The notes under the pieces are model-generated. The model saw only the letters and a program-made list of their open reading frames with translations. It was not told the origin of the DNA and did not search any database. A stretch of 64,000 nt of DNA from an uncultured Draconibacterium sp. (lineage in GTDB: Bacteria > Bacteroidota > Bacteroidia > Bacteroidales > Prolixibacteraceae), in the NCBI RefSeq assembly GCF_963676815.1, contig NZ_OY781365.1, forward strand, positions 1,894,501-1,958,500, written 5' to 3'. A program made the position numbers and the translations under genes. Shown one piece after another: positions 34,331-43,687 of the stretch (within the stretch, counting starts at the first letter, position 1; each line of letters starts with the position of its first letter).

Positions 34331-37300
34331 TTGCCAAAAATTCATCGTTTGGAAACAAACACGTTTCTAAAATATTTTGAGGGGCACAGTGCCATTACCA
34401 AAGTGGTAAAACAAGCGGATGCCCCCCCGGGTGAAAAAATTCACCTGCATGGGCTTATTGGGTCTGCCAAAACCGTTCTACTTGCCAGGGTATTTCTTGA
34501 AACCCAAAAAAATTGCATTGTTCTGCTAAATGACCGCGAAGAAGCAGCCTATTTTTACGACGATCTGAATAACCTTGGGTTGGCTGAAAATACACTATTT
34601 CTTCCATCATCGTACAAACGGTCGGTGCAGTACGATAATCCTGAACAGGAAAATATTGTGCAGCGCACCGAAGTGTTAAACCTGCTTTCGGCGGCAGAAA
34701 AACCCTATTTTGTTATTTCGTATCCCGAAGCGATCATCGAGAAAGTAATCTCAAACGACAGCCTCGTGAGCAATACCCTTCAGGTTAAAAGTGGCGATAA
34801 AATCTCTATCGATTTCATCAACGAGTTTTTGTATGAATATGGTTTCGAACGGGTAGACTTTGTGTACGAACCCGGTCAGTTTTCGGTGCGAGGAAGTATA
34901 GTCGACATCTTTTCGTTTTCGCATGAAGATCCGTTTCGCCTCGATTTTTTTGGCGATGAAGTAGACTCTATCAGAAGTTTTGATATTGAAAACCAGCTGT
35001 CAAAAGATCGCCTAAACCGCATTACCATTGTGCCGAATATTCAAAACAGTTCGGTTGAAGGTGATCGAATTTCATTTATCGAATTTCAGAATAAAAAAAG
35101 CCTGTGGTTTGGCAATAACTCGAACCAGTTTGTAGACCGGATTGCAGAGTTACACCGTCAAACAATCATCGCACGTGAAGATGAAGATATTGTAGACCTG
35201 CTTTTAACTTCGGGCGAGCTGGAAAAACAGTTGAAAGCAAAAACAGTTTTTGATTTTGGTAACGACCTGGCATTTTCGGCTCACGAAAAGATTGAGTTTA
35301 ACAATTCGAGCCAGCCCGTATTTAATAAGAATTTTGAACTACTGGGATCGAACCTGACTGAACACCGGAAAAATGGTTACGAATTGTTTATTCTCTCCAG
35401 TCAGGAGAAACAGATAGAACGGCTGCAAACAATTTTTAAAGATACCAATGTTAACGTCAGTTTCAATCCGGTAAATTTTGTGCTGCATGAAGGCTTTATT
35501 GACCACGAACTAAAAGCCTGTTTTTATACCGACCACCAGATTTTTGAACGCTACCATCGCTTTAAATTAAAAAACCGAAAAGCGCAACGCGAAGCCATTT
35601 CTCTTAAAGAACTAAATAAACTTCATCCGGGAGATTATGTAGTACACATCGACCACGGAATTGGAAAATTTGCCGGGCTGGCACGTACCGAGGTAAACGG
35701 AAAAATGCAGGAAGCCATTCGTTTGGTTTATAAAGATAACGACTCGTTGTTGGTGAGTATTCACTCACTGCACCGCATTTCGAAATACAAAGGTAAAGAC
35801 GGTGGCGAGCCAAAAATTAACAAACTGGGAACCGGTGCATGGCAAAAAATGAAAAGCCGCACCAAGTCGAAGGTGAAGGACATTGCTAAAGAACTGATTG
35901 CCCTTTATGCTAAACGGCTCGCTGAAAAAGGTTATGCGTTTTCGCACGACTCGTACCTGCAAAACGAATTGGAAGCATCGTTTATATATGAAGATACACC
36001 CGACCAGGAAAAGTCTACAGCCGCGGTAAAAGCCGATATGGAAAAAACCATGCCGATGGACCGCCTGGTTTGTGGCGACGTTGGTTTTGGAAAAACGGAG
36101 ATTGCTATTCGGGCAGCATTTAAAGCCGTTACCGACAGCAAACAAGTGGCCGTTTTGGTGCCAACAACCATCCTGGCATTTCAGCATTTTAAAACTTTTA
36201 CCGAACGTTTGGCTGATTTCCCGGTAAAAATAGATTATGTAAGTCGCCTGAAATCTACTGCCCAGGTAAAAGCTGCGTTAAAAGATGTTGCCGATGGAAA
36301 AACCGATATTATTATTGGCACACATCGCCTGGTAAGTAAAGATGTAAAGTTTAAAGATCTTGGCTTGCTGATTATCGACGAAGAGCAAAAGTTTGGTGTT
36401 TCGGTGAAAGAAAAATTAAAGCAGTTTAAAGTAAATGTCGATACCTTAACGTTAACAGCAACGCCAATTCCGCGTACTTTGCAATTCTCGTTGATGGGTG
36501 CCCGTGATTTATCGATTATTCAAACGCCGCCACCCAACCGATACCCCATTGTTACCGAGGTGCACGGTTTTAACGAGCAAATGATAAAAGAAGCCATCCT
36601 GTACGAAATGGACAGAAACGGGCAGGTTTTCTTTATTCATAACCGCGTTCAGAATATTTACGAAGTTGAATCAACAATAAAACGTATTGTTCCGGGTGTA
36701 AAAACAGTGGTTGGCCACGGACAAATGGAAGGTCCGAAGCTGGAAAAAGTAATGCTTGACTTTATAAACGGAAAATTCGATGTGCTGATTGCAACTACAA
36801 TTATCGAATCGGGGCTTGACATTCCAAATGCCAACACCATAATTATTAACCACGCACAAAATTTTGGATTAAGCGACCTGCATCAATTGCGCGGACGCGT
36901 TGGACGTTCGAATAAAAAAGCGTTCTGTTACCTGATTGCACCGCCACTTTCAACGGTTAGTGCCGAAGCACGCCGACGTTTGCAAGCCATCGAGCAGTTT
37001 TCAGAACTGGGTAGCGGCTTTAACATTGCCATGCAGGATCTGGATATTCGTGGTGCCGGAAATATGCTGGGTGCCGAACAAAGCGGTTTTATCGCCGACA
37101 TTGGTTTCGAAACTTATCACCGCATTTTGAATGAAGCGATTCAGGAACTTAAACAAGACGAGTTTAAAGACCTGTTTGCCGAAGAAGACAAAGCACAATC
37201 ACAGGCATTCCTGAATATTAAATACGTGAACGACTGCACCATCGATACTGATATGGAGCTGCTATTGCCAAGCGATTACATTCCGGGCAACTCGGAACGC

Positions 37301-37705
37301 ATGATGCTGTACCGCGAACTGGATAACATTGAAAGCAAAGAAGAACTGGATAACTTTACCAAAGGATTGCAAGATCGTTTTGGTGAATTGCCACGCGAAA
37401 GCCGTGAACTGATCGACATTTTACCTCTTCGTTGGAAAGCCATTGATTTGAGCATGGAAAGGATCATTCTGAAAAACAAGAAAATGATTTGCTACTTTGT
37501 TGCCGACCAGAAATCATCTTTCTACCAATCGGGCGACTTTATTAAAATTGTGCAGTACGTTCAAAAGGGAAAATCGAAAGGCCGGATGAAAGAAACTAAT
37601 GGAAAACTAACGCTCAGTTTTTCAAATGTTCCGAACGTAGAAACGGCAGACTACATTTTACGCGAAATTGTTGATGAAGTAAAAAGCGAGGTGCCAAACC
37701 ACTAA
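34331..37705 (+). CDS. mfd: Transcription-repair coupling factor
   Basis: An 1124-residue Mfd. The N-terminal UvrB-homology region is present (YEYGFERVDFVYEPGQFSVR). The RNA-polymerase-interacting domain holds PGDYVVHIDHGIGKFAG. The RecG-like translocase has Walker A GDVGFGKTEIA, the DEEQ box (IIDEEQKFGV), TATPIPRTL and QLRGRVGRS. The C-terminal TRCF domain comes last. It removes stalled RNA polymerase and recruits UvrA. The frame has no early ATG: the 5'-most start is TTG at 34331, which overlaps a TATCTTTG promoter-like element (34326-34333). The TTG at 34349 is an alternative. The initiation codon is thus uncertain; the rest is firm. Confidence 0.95.
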   Translation: MPKIHRLETNTFLKYFEGHSAITKVVKQADAPPGEKIHLHGLIGSAKTVLLARVFLETQKNCIVLLNDREEAAYFYDDLNNLGLAENTLFLPSSYKRSVQYDNPEQENIVQRTEVLNLLSAAEKPYFVISYPEAIIEKVISNDSLVSNTLQVKSGDKISIDFINEFLYEYGFERVDFVYEPGQFSVRGSIVDIFSFSHEDPFRLDFFGDEVDSIRSFDIENQLSKDRLNRITIVPNIQNSSVEGDRISFIEFQNKKSLWFGNNSNQFVDRIAELHRQTIIAREDEDIVDLLLTSGELEKQLKAKTVFDFGNDLAFSAHEKIEFNNSSQPVFNKNFELLGSNLTEHRKNGYELFILSSQEKQIERLQTIFKDTNVNVSFNPVNFVLHEGFIDHELKACFYTDHQIFERYHRFKLKNRKAQREAISLKELNKLHPGDYVVHIDHGIGKFAGLARTEVNGKMQEAIRLVYKDNDSLLVSIHSLHRISKYKGKDGGEPKINKLGTGAWQKMKSRTKSKVKDIAKELIALYAKRLAEKGYAFSHDSYLQNELEASFIYEDTPDQEKSTAAVKADMEKTMPMDRLVCGDVGFGKTEIAIRAAFKAVTDSKQVAVLVPTTILAFQHFKTFTERLADFPVKIDYVSRLKSTAQVKAALKDVADGKTDIIIGTHRLVSKDVKFKDLGLLIIDEEQKFGVSVKEKLKQFKVNVDTLTLTATPIPRTLQFSLMGARDLSIIQTPPPNRYPIVTEVHGFNEQMIKEAILYEMDRNGQVFFIHNRVQNIYEVESTIKRIVPGVKTVVGHGQMEGPKLEKVMLDFINGKFDVLIATTIIESGLDIPNANTIIINHAQNFGLSDLHQLRGRVGRSNKKAFCYLIAPPLSTVSAEARRRLQAIEQFSELGSGFNIAMQDLDIRGAGNMLGAEQSGFIADIGFETYHRILNEAIQELKQDEFKDLFAEEDKAQSQAFLNIKYVNDCTIDTDMELLLPSDYIPGNSERMMLYRELDNIESKEELDNFTKGLQDRFGELPRESRELIDILPLRWKAIDLSMERIILKNKKMICYFVADQKSSFYQSGDFIKIVQYVQKGKSKGRMKETNGKLTLSFSNVPNVETADYILREIVDEVKSEVPNH

Positions 37706-37875
37706 AATCGCAATTTATAAATTGATAATTGAATTGCCAATCCGCTCAATTCGACGCAATTAGTAAATGTTGTTTAAAAAAAATTCACGATATTGGCATT
37801 CGCAGACAACCAAATTACATGAAACAACGTCTGTTACATAGTAGAAATCAGAAATACCTTTAAAAAATTAGAAAT

Positions 37876-38592
37876 ATGGACAAAATGATGAAACTTGGAA
37901 AAGCACTGACAATTGTATTAGTAATTGCCGGAGTATTTGCGTGTAGCGATGATGATAACTCTGCTCCGTTTGAAGTAATTGGAGATGTTTTTGTAATTAA
38001 GCGGAACATTGACGGCGAAGATCAATTTGCTAATTCGTATGTTGCATGGGGCAACCAGCCAATGAGTCACGCGGAGGTAACAACTCCCAACGGGGGGACT
38101 ATGATTTTAGATCCGGCTTCTGATAATTTAAATACTTATGCTAAAGAACCAACTCTTGCCAATTTCGGTACTACTATACCTAACCAAGGTAACTATCAGT
38201 TTTTAGTTATAAACGAAGATATTACGCACCAGGCTGTTGATTTACTGGATTTTGACAATATCGATTACACCGGAATTGTATCTGCAACTGTTGATATGGA
38301 TTTATTGAGTGTTGAATGGGAATCAAACAACAATGCCGAAGCTTTTTTAATTCGACTAATTAACGAAACAGGCGAGATAGCCTTTCTTAGTCAAACGCTC
38401 CCAGTTCAGATGAGTTACATTGAGATCGGATCGAATACAGCATCAGGATCATGGCTTGAAACGCCACAAACCGGAAATATATACACCTTGGAATTGCTTA
38501 CTTTCCGTTTTGAAGACGACGCTGTTAGTAGCGATGCGGCATACCATATTCAAGAAGTTGCAATTACCGAACAACAAATTACATGGCAATAA
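37876..38592 (+). CDS. Hypothetical lipoprotein
   Basis: A 238-residue protein with a lipoprotein signal, MMKLGKALTIVLVIAGVFAC, and Cys followed by SDDD, the acidic run that in Bacteroidota can direct lipoproteins to the cell surface. The mature part is beta-rich with an immunoglobulin-like pattern (GIVSATVDMDLLSVEWE, AFLIRLINETGEIAFLSQ). No catalytic motif is seen. It stands alone, with a terminator just after it. Confidence 0.75.
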   Translation: MDKMMKLGKALTIVLVIAGVFACSDDDNSAPFEVIGDVFVIKRNIDGEDQFANSYVAWGNQPMSHAEVTTPNGGTMILDPASDNLNTYAKEPTLANFGTTIPNQGNYQFLVINEDITHQAVDLLDFDNIDYTGIVSATVDMDLLSVEWESNNNAEAFLIRLINETGEIAFLSQTLPVQMSYIEIGSNTASGSWLETPQTGNIYTLELLTFRFEDDAVSSDAAYHIQEVAITEQQITWQ

Positions 38593-38613
38593 ACAATTTG
38601 CTAAAAATAGATC

Positions 38614-38641
38614 AACCGTCTGAATTCCAGGCGGTTTTTTT
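38614..38641 (+). terminator. Terminator after the lipoprotein gene
   Basis: AACCGTCTG, loop AATTC, CAGGCGGTT, followed by a T run. Confidence 0.75.
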
Positions 38642-38659
38642 ATGCCCAATTTCTATTTT

Positions 38660-38728
38660 ACTATTTTTATAGTAGTTTTTCTATTAAAATAGTTTTGTTT
38701 CTAAATAAATAGTACTATGTTTGTAGTA
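38660..38728 (+). promoter_or_regulatory. blaI-blaR1 promoter with overlapping BlaI-type operators
   Basis: Three dyads lie upstream of blaI: ACTAT-N4-ATAGT (38660-38673), CTATT-AA-AATAG (38681-38692) and TACTA-TGTTTG-TAGTA (38713-38728). The last resembles the TACTAC/GTAGTA operators of BlaI/MecI repressors. It contains TATGTTTG (38716-38723), a -7 promoter element; TTTG at 38694-38697 is 18 bp upstream as the -33 element. Repressor binding would cover the promoter, consistent with autoregulation. Confidence 0.6.
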
Positions 38729-38766
38729 GAAAATAATTTGGCACGATAATAGAACCGAAGAATAAG

Positions 38767-39144
38767 ATGAAAACATTAACAAAAGCAGAAGAACAGGTAA
38801 TGCATATTCTCTGGAGTTTAAAAGAAGGAGTTGTTAAGCAGGTAGTTGACGGATTTGGCGAAGATAAACCAGCCTACACCACTGTGGCAACCGTTTTAAA
38901 TGTTCTGGAGAAAAAGGGATTTGTAACCCACAAAAAGATTGGCAACACGAATCTTTTTTCGCCTGCTGTTAGTAAAACGGATTACACAAAAGTGCAGTTT
39001 TCGTCTTTATTGAAAAACTATTTCAACGGCTCGTTCCCGAAAATGGCCACCTTTTTTGCCAAAGAAAATAATCTGGGAATGGAGGAGCTGGAAGAAATGC
39101 TAAAGCTGACAGAAAACGAATTAAATAAAGAAAAGAAAGAATAG
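38767..39144 (+). CDS. BlaI/MecI/CopY family repressor
   Basis: A 125-residue protein: winged-helix N-terminus (TKAEEQVMHILWSL, AYTTVATVLNVLEKKGFV) followed by a dimerisation helix region and acidic tail. The family represses its own operon and is inactivated by a partner M56 protease. Operator-like dyads lie in its promoter. The M56 gene starts 2 bp after its stop, so they are coupled. There is no beta-lactamase gene nearby, so the regulated function is probably cell-envelope sensing, not resistance. Confidence 0.93.
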   Translation: MKTLTKAEEQVMHILWSLKEGVVKQVVDGFGEDKPAYTTVATVLNVLEKKGFVTHKKIGNTNLFSPAVSKTDYTKVQFSSLLKNYFNGSFPKMATFFAKENNLGMEELEEMLKLTENELNKEKKE

Positions 39145-39146
39145 CC

Positions 39147-40097
39147 ATGGAAACTTCATTGTTCTATTTATTAAACGCATCCGGAGGAATTATACTTTTC
39201 TACCTGGTGTACTGGTTGTTTCTTCGTAACGAAACGTTTCATGTAGCTAATCGCTGGTTTTTAGTAGCATCCTTGCTACTAGCTATCCTGCTACCTTTAA
39301 TACCTGTTCGCTACGAAGTTTTGATTGAAGCAACTGAAGGTGCGAAATCCGGCGCACATACCATTGCCGATACTTTCAAAAACATTCCGGTTTTTAAATC
39401 TACCGAAGAAAGTACCACAACGTTTGGGTGGCAACAAGCAATTCTGTTGATTTACCTTACCGGAGCGGCTATTTTCCTATTACGTTTGTTGACACAAACT
39501 GTTGTTCTCATTCATTTAATGATAAAACACCGCGTTAGTTCACTTCAAGGAATGCGCGTGGTAAAAAACGAAAAATACGGACTCCCCTTTTCATTTTTCA
39601 ACGTTGTATTTATAAATCCAAAATTTCATACACAGGACGACCTGCCGGAAATTCTGGCTCACGAAAAAGTGCACATTCGTGAGAATCACTGGTTCGACCT
39701 GCTTTTTATAGAACTGTTAACAGTCATCTTTTGGTTCAACCCATTTATTTGGATGTTTGAACGAGCAATTAAACAAAACCATGAGTACCTGGCCGACAAA
39801 GGTGTTCTTGCGCAGGGACACACTGTGGGCCGCTACCAGGCTTTATTAGTAAACCAGCTGATGGGCATGCAAATTATTGGAATTACCAATAACCTGAATT
39901 TTGCCATTAGCACAAATCGATTAAAAATGATGACGAAAAAGAAAACATCGGCCCGCCGGCTGATACGATTTACCTGGGCACTGCCCGCTCTTGCGCTGTT
40001 GTTGTTCGCTTTTGCCGAACCACAATACAGTTACACCGAGACCGAGATTGTTGAAACAAACTTGTTCCTGCCGAAACACAATCGGGAAAACAATTAA
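39147..40097 (+). CDS. BlaR1-type M56 membrane peptidase, probably truncated by frameshift
   Basis: A 316-residue protein with four predicted membrane helices. Its M56 zinc-protease motif is LAHEKVHIRENHW (HEKVH with the downstream E), followed by QNHEYLADKG. After the last helix (WALPALALLLFAFAEP) the frame ends quickly at TAA (40095-40097). The next frame (-1) continues as a carboxypeptidase-regulatory-like and TonB-like chain. Bacteroidota homologues often have these parts in one protein, so an indel between 40055 and 40097 is likely. Expected role: signal-dependent cleavage of the BlaI repressor. Confidence 0.85.
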   Translation: METSLFYLLNASGGIILFYLVYWLFLRNETFHVANRWFLVASLLLAILLPLIPVRYEVLIEATEGAKSGAHTIADTFKNIPVFKSTEESTTTFGWQQAILLIYLTGAAIFLLRLLTQTVVLIHLMIKHRVSSLQGMRVVKNEKYGLPFSFFNVVFINPKFHTQDDLPEILAHEKVHIRENHWFDLLFIELLTVIFWFNPFIWMFERAIKQNHEYLADKGVLAQGHTVGRYQALLVNQLMGMQIIGITNNLNFAISTNRLKMMTKKKTSARRLIRFTWALPALALLLFAFAEPQYSYTETEIVETNLFLPKHNRENN

Positions 40098-40111
40098 CTA
40101 TTCACGGAAAA

Positions 40112-40810
40112 GTGGTTTCGAAAGAAACCGGCGAAGCAATTCCCGGAGCTTCAATTGTTATTAAAGGCACAACTATTGGCCGTGTCTCTGACCGCGACGG
40201 AACTTTCACCCTGGTTGACGACGACCCAACCATAAAAGCTGATGGAAGTTTAAGTACTGAGGTTGTGGTTTCGTTTGTAGGAATGAAAACCGTTGTGAAT
40301 AATATTTCTGCTTCAGGTTCCGGCGTGGACAAAGCGAAATATACTTTTAAAATGGAGGAAGCGATACAGGTATTGTACAATCCAAATTATTCAGGGGAAC
40401 AAATGATTCCACCACCACCTCCTCCACCACCAGCTGCAGAAAGGGAGAAACCGGCAAACGGAGAAACTCCACCACCGCCTCCACCACCTGTTGCTGATAG
40501 CGAAAAAGAAGTATTCTTTGTTGTGGAAGACATTCCAAAATATCCGGGAGGTTTTGGGGCCTTACAAGAACAAGTGGCAAAAATGCAGAAAAAACTTGCG
40601 CGCGAGAAAAACCTAAAAGGAAAAGCTACAGTTACATTTACTGTTAATGCAAAAGGAAAAGTAAGCGATATTAAAGTGGTAGAAAAAGATAATGATGCTG
40701 CAGCAAAAGGCGCTTTTGCAATTGCAAACGAACTGGAAGACTGGAAACCTGGCAAACAGCGAGGCAAAGCTGTTCCCGTAAAATACATGCTTCCTGTAGA
40801 GTTTAAGTAA
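40112..40810 (+). CDS. CarboxypepD-reg-like / proline-rich / TonB C-terminal protein (likely 3' part of blaR1)
   Basis: A 232-residue frame in the -1 phase relative to the M56 gene. It starts at a GTG with KETGEAIPGASIVIKGTT (carboxypeptidase-regulatory-like fold). Two proline runs follow (PPPPPPPP near 100 and PPPPPPP near 120), then a TonB C-terminal-like domain (GKATVTFTVNAKGKVSDIKV, YMLPVEFK). In-frame sequence without an ATG extends upstream to 40055 (QSGKQLTIHGKV), matching the usual linker of fused BlaR1-TonB proteins. It has no signal peptide or membrane anchor of its own, so alone it would not reach the periplasm. Best read as the severed C-terminal half. Confidence 0.75.
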   Translation: MVSKETGEAIPGASIVIKGTTIGRVSDRDGTFTLVDDDPTIKADGSLSTEVVVSFVGMKTVVNNISASGSGVDKAKYTFKMEEAIQVLYNPNYSGEQMIPPPPPPPPAAEREKPANGETPPPPPPPVADSEKEVFFVVEDIPKYPGGFGALQEQVAKMQKKLAREKNLKGKATVTFTVNAKGKVSDIKVVEKDNDAAAKGAFAIANELEDWKPGKQRGKAVPVKYMLPVEFK

Positions 40811-40839
40811 ACAGAAAACAAAATACCATTTAAGTAATT

Positions 40840-40875
40840 CACCCGTTGGCTTGTAGTCATCGGGTGTTTTTTTTT
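40840..40875 (+). terminator. Terminator after the BlaI/BlaR1 cluster
   Basis: CACCCG (40840-40845) pairs with CGGGTG (40861-40866), followed by nine T residues. Confidence 0.75.
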
Positions 40876-40906
40876 AACTTGTACCTGACCATCAAAAAAT
40901 TGAACA

Positions 40907-41476
40907 ATGCAAAAAAAGTATTTCAAAAGCAATACGGAATGGGAAAAGTGGCTGCAGCAAAACCATAACAAGGAAAAGGAATTGTTGCTGGTCTATTACA
41001 AAAAGCACACCGGCAAACAATGTATTTCTTACGACGATTCGGTGAAAACCGCACTGTGTTACGGTTGGATAGACGGATTGGTAAAACGAATCGACGATGA
41101 ATGTTATACCCGGCGATTCACGCCACGAAAAGAAAATAGTGTATGGTCGGAATTGAATAAAAAACGCGTTACCAAATTATTGAAAGAAGGCAGAATGAAA
41201 CCTCTGGGTTTAAAACTTGTTGAAGCCGCCAAACAAAACGGTAATTGGGAAAGGGCTTATTCATTTCCACGAACTGGCCTTGAAGTATCTGATAAGTTTA
41301 AAGATGAACTAAACAACAACAGCGAAGCCAGTGCTTATTTTGACAGCCTGACTCAGACACAAAAAAATCACTTTATAATGTGGATTAATACAGCTAAACG
41401 ACCTGAAACAAAAGAAAAAAGGATTAATGAATCCATCGAATTACTCAAGAATGGAAAGAAGTTGGGTTTGAAATAA
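40907..41476 (+). CDS. YdeI/OmpD-associated family protein
   Basis: A 189-residue cytoplasmic protein. The N-terminal domain shows WEKWLQQNHNKEKELLLVYY, SYDDSVKTALCYGWIDG and RRFTPRKENSVWSELN, the standard signature of the YdeI/OmpD-associated (DUF1801-linked) family. The C-terminus has the helical region with AKRPETKEKRINESI. Members have been linked to antimicrobial peptide or bacteriocin tolerance, but the mechanism is unknown. It has its own gap of about 100 bp from the previous gene. A hairpin with outer stem GAAAGG/CCTTTC (41493-41521) follows it. Confidence 0.88.
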   Translation: MQKKYFKSNTEWEKWLQQNHNKEKELLLVYYKKHTGKQCISYDDSVKTALCYGWIDGLVKRIDDECYTRRFTPRKENSVWSELNKKRVTKLLKEGRMKPLGLKLVEAAKQNGNWERAYSFPRTGLEVSDKFKDELNNNSEASAYFDSLTQTQKNHFIMWINTAKRPETKEKRINESIELLKNGKKLGLK

Positions 41477-41714
41477 GACCGTTATAAAAAACGAAAGGCC
41501 GGTTCAACAACCAGCCCTTTCTCAATCAACCTAAACCTAAACTAAACCAAAAACCAAACCATCTTTTATGGTATGTAAATCTTTATGAAAAAAGATTTGT
41601 AACAGTAAAACACCAGTTTCTAGAAAAGGTTTACCGAATTGTGATTTTTTTTATTTCAATGCTATTTTTTCACGCAGATAGCGCGGATAATCGCAGGAAC
41701 TTGTTTGTTCTACT

Positions 41715-43595
41715 TTATTCTGAGACATCTGAAAGCACATCCATTTTCAATATGAATGATTCGAGTCCTGCCAATTCCAGTTCAACCTTACCCTTTCCGT
41801 TTTTCACCTCCAGTACAAATTCATCTTCATTTGTTAGTTGGTCAATTAGATTATATAACCCGTCTGTTAAGTGCAACGCTTTTACCGTTTCCTCATCCAA
41901 CTTAAGTTGAAAATTGTGTGCTGCTTCCTCAAAGTTACTTATCACAATCAAGCGGTCATTCCCACTCCAACGAACAAACGAAAATACTTTATCGTTGTAG
42001 CCTTCCGTGTTTTGACGATTGTATGAGTGGATTTCTTTGTAATCGCCCATCAAAGCGGCAGATTGTGCAGAAAAACTAAGCAGGTTTTTGTAAAAAGCAT
42101 TTAGCTCTTTCTCAGCTTCGGTTGATTGCCCACCATCAAATTTTCCGTTGTTCATCCATCGTTGATGCGCCGGCACACCACAGTAATCAAAAATCGAAGT
42201 TCGTGTTTCATCACCAAAACCCATGTCACCATCGCCGGGTTCACCAACATTTTGCCCAAAATAAATCATGGTTGGCGAAGTGCTCAAACAGGTTGAAACC
42301 ACCATTGCCGGTTTTCCCTTTTCGGCTTTCCCTGCAAATGCTGCGCTGGCAATACGCTGTTCATCGTGGTTTTCCAAAAAGTGCAGCATATGATGCTCGA
42401 TATCTTCTAATCCGTCGTAAATCGCCGGAAGATTATCGGTACTTCCATGCCCCTGCATAATGTGTTTCAATATATCATAAAGCTCCACTTTGTCGTACAG
42501 GTAATCCATTTTTCCTTTGTGAATATAGTCGCGATAAAGCGCAGGATTATAAACTTCTGCCAACAGAAAAGCATCAGGGTTTTTCACTTTCAGGGCTGAG
42601 TTCATGTAACTCCAGAACTCCACCGGAACCATTTCAGCCATATCGTAACGAAAACCATCTACTCCTTTATCCATCCAGTATAGAGCAATATCTTTGAATT
42701 TCTTCCACGAATCAGGCACATCTTTATCTTGCCAGAATTCGTAGTGAGCTTTGTAATCTTCCCTGTCAAAACCTTCCGGCAACAAATCAAAATCGTAGGT
42801 TCCGTCGGGTTTTACTCCGTAATTTACTTTTACTGTTTCGTACCAGTCGTAAAATCCGGGCTGTGCTAAGCGCGCCCCGTTGCCGGTCCATTTCGCCGGA
42901 TTTTCATCAAACTTTCCGTCAGAAAGTGGATTGTCATCGCCACCTAAAGGTTGGTAACCGTTCAAGAATTCCGGTACCTGAAATGGTTCGCCGGGAATGT
43001 AATAAAAGCTATTATCGAGTTTATAGTCCACCGAAGTATCATCGTTTTCACCAAAATCAGCAACTCCTTCAGGTTTCGAAATCGACTGATAATTACGCGC
43101 AACATGATTTGGAACGATATCGATAATCACTTTCATTCCGTGTTTATGAGTTCGCTCAATCAGGGCTTCAAATTCTGCAAGTCGGTTTGCCGGATCTACA
43201 GCCAAGTCTGGATCAACATTGTAATAATCTTTCACCGCGTAAGGCGATCCGGCACGGCCTTTAACCACATCGGGGTCGTCGTTTGAAATACCGTATTCTG
43301 TGTAATCGGTTATTACATCATGATGCGGAACACCCGTGTACCAGATGTGTGTAACACCCATCGATTTTATTTCTTCGAGCGCCAGGTCGGTAAAATCGTT
43401 GAACTTGCCAACCCCGTTATCTTCAATGGTTCCCCACGGTTTGTTGGTAGTCTTCGTGTTCCCAAACAAACGGGTGAAAACCTGGTAAACCACGTATTTC
43501 CCTTCCGGCAATTTGGGTTGAGCAGGCTCTTGTTTTTGGGTGGGCTGGCAGGCAAAAAGAGCCAGAATTAAAAATATGGATGATAGCTTTTTCAT
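41715..43595 (-). CDS. GH13 alpha-amylase-family lipoprotein
   Basis: A 626-residue protein with lipoprotein signal MKKLSSIFLILALFAC. The GH13 barrel carries the four conserved regions: IIDIVPNHV (near 157), DGFRYDMAE with nucleophile Asp318, FLLAEVYNP with acid/base Glu347, and FLENHDEQR with Asp411. It has the length of a maltodextrin-degrading amylase without an added CBM. It is last in the minus run LacI / MFS - GH65 - GH13 - GH13. An envelope-anchored enzyme here would cut imported or surface maltodextrins. Exact linkage preference (alpha-1,4 or alpha-1,6) cannot be read from sequence. Confidence 0.92.
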   Translation of the reverse strand: MKKLSSIFLILALFACQPTQKQEPAQPKLPEGKYVVYQVFTRLFGNTKTTNKPWGTIEDNGVGKFNDFTDLALEEIKSMGVTHIWYTGVPHHDVITDYTEYGISNDDPDVVKGRAGSPYAVKDYYNVDPDLAVDPANRLAEFEALIERTHKHGMKVIIDIVPNHVARNYQSISKPEGVADFGENDDTSVDYKLDNSFYYIPGEPFQVPEFLNGYQPLGGDDNPLSDGKFDENPAKWTGNGARLAQPGFYDWYETVKVNYGVKPDGTYDFDLLPEGFDREDYKAHYEFWQDKDVPDSWKKFKDIALYWMDKGVDGFRYDMAEMVPVEFWSYMNSALKVKNPDAFLLAEVYNPALYRDYIHKGKMDYLYDKVELYDILKHIMQGHGSTDNLPAIYDGLEDIEHHMLHFLENHDEQRIASAAFAGKAEKGKPAMVVSTCLSTSPTMIYFGQNVGEPGDGDMGFGDETRTSIFDYCGVPAHQRWMNNGKFDGGQSTEAEKELNAFYKNLLSFSAQSAALMGDYKEIHSYNRQNTEGYNDKVFSFVRWSGNDRLIVISNFEEAAHNFQLKLDEETVKALHLTDGLYNLIDQLTNEDEFVLEVKNGKGKVELELAGLESFILKMDVLSDVSE

Positions 43596-43687
43596 GATAG
43601 TGAAACTCAGATAACACGGATTTAAATGATAAACACAGATTAAATCAGAGCCAATCTGTTTAATCTGCGTTATCAGTGTTCAAATTT

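Noticed and set aside
38767..40097. Beta-lactam resistance island
   Set aside because: BlaI/BlaR1 homologues are common regulators in Bacteroidota and no beta-lactamase or penicillin-binding protein gene is adjacent.
40081..40112. Programmed -1 ribosomal frameshift at GGGAAAAC
   Set aside because: The heptamer is not in X XXY YYZ form in the reading phase and no clear downstream structure is visible; an indel is simpler.
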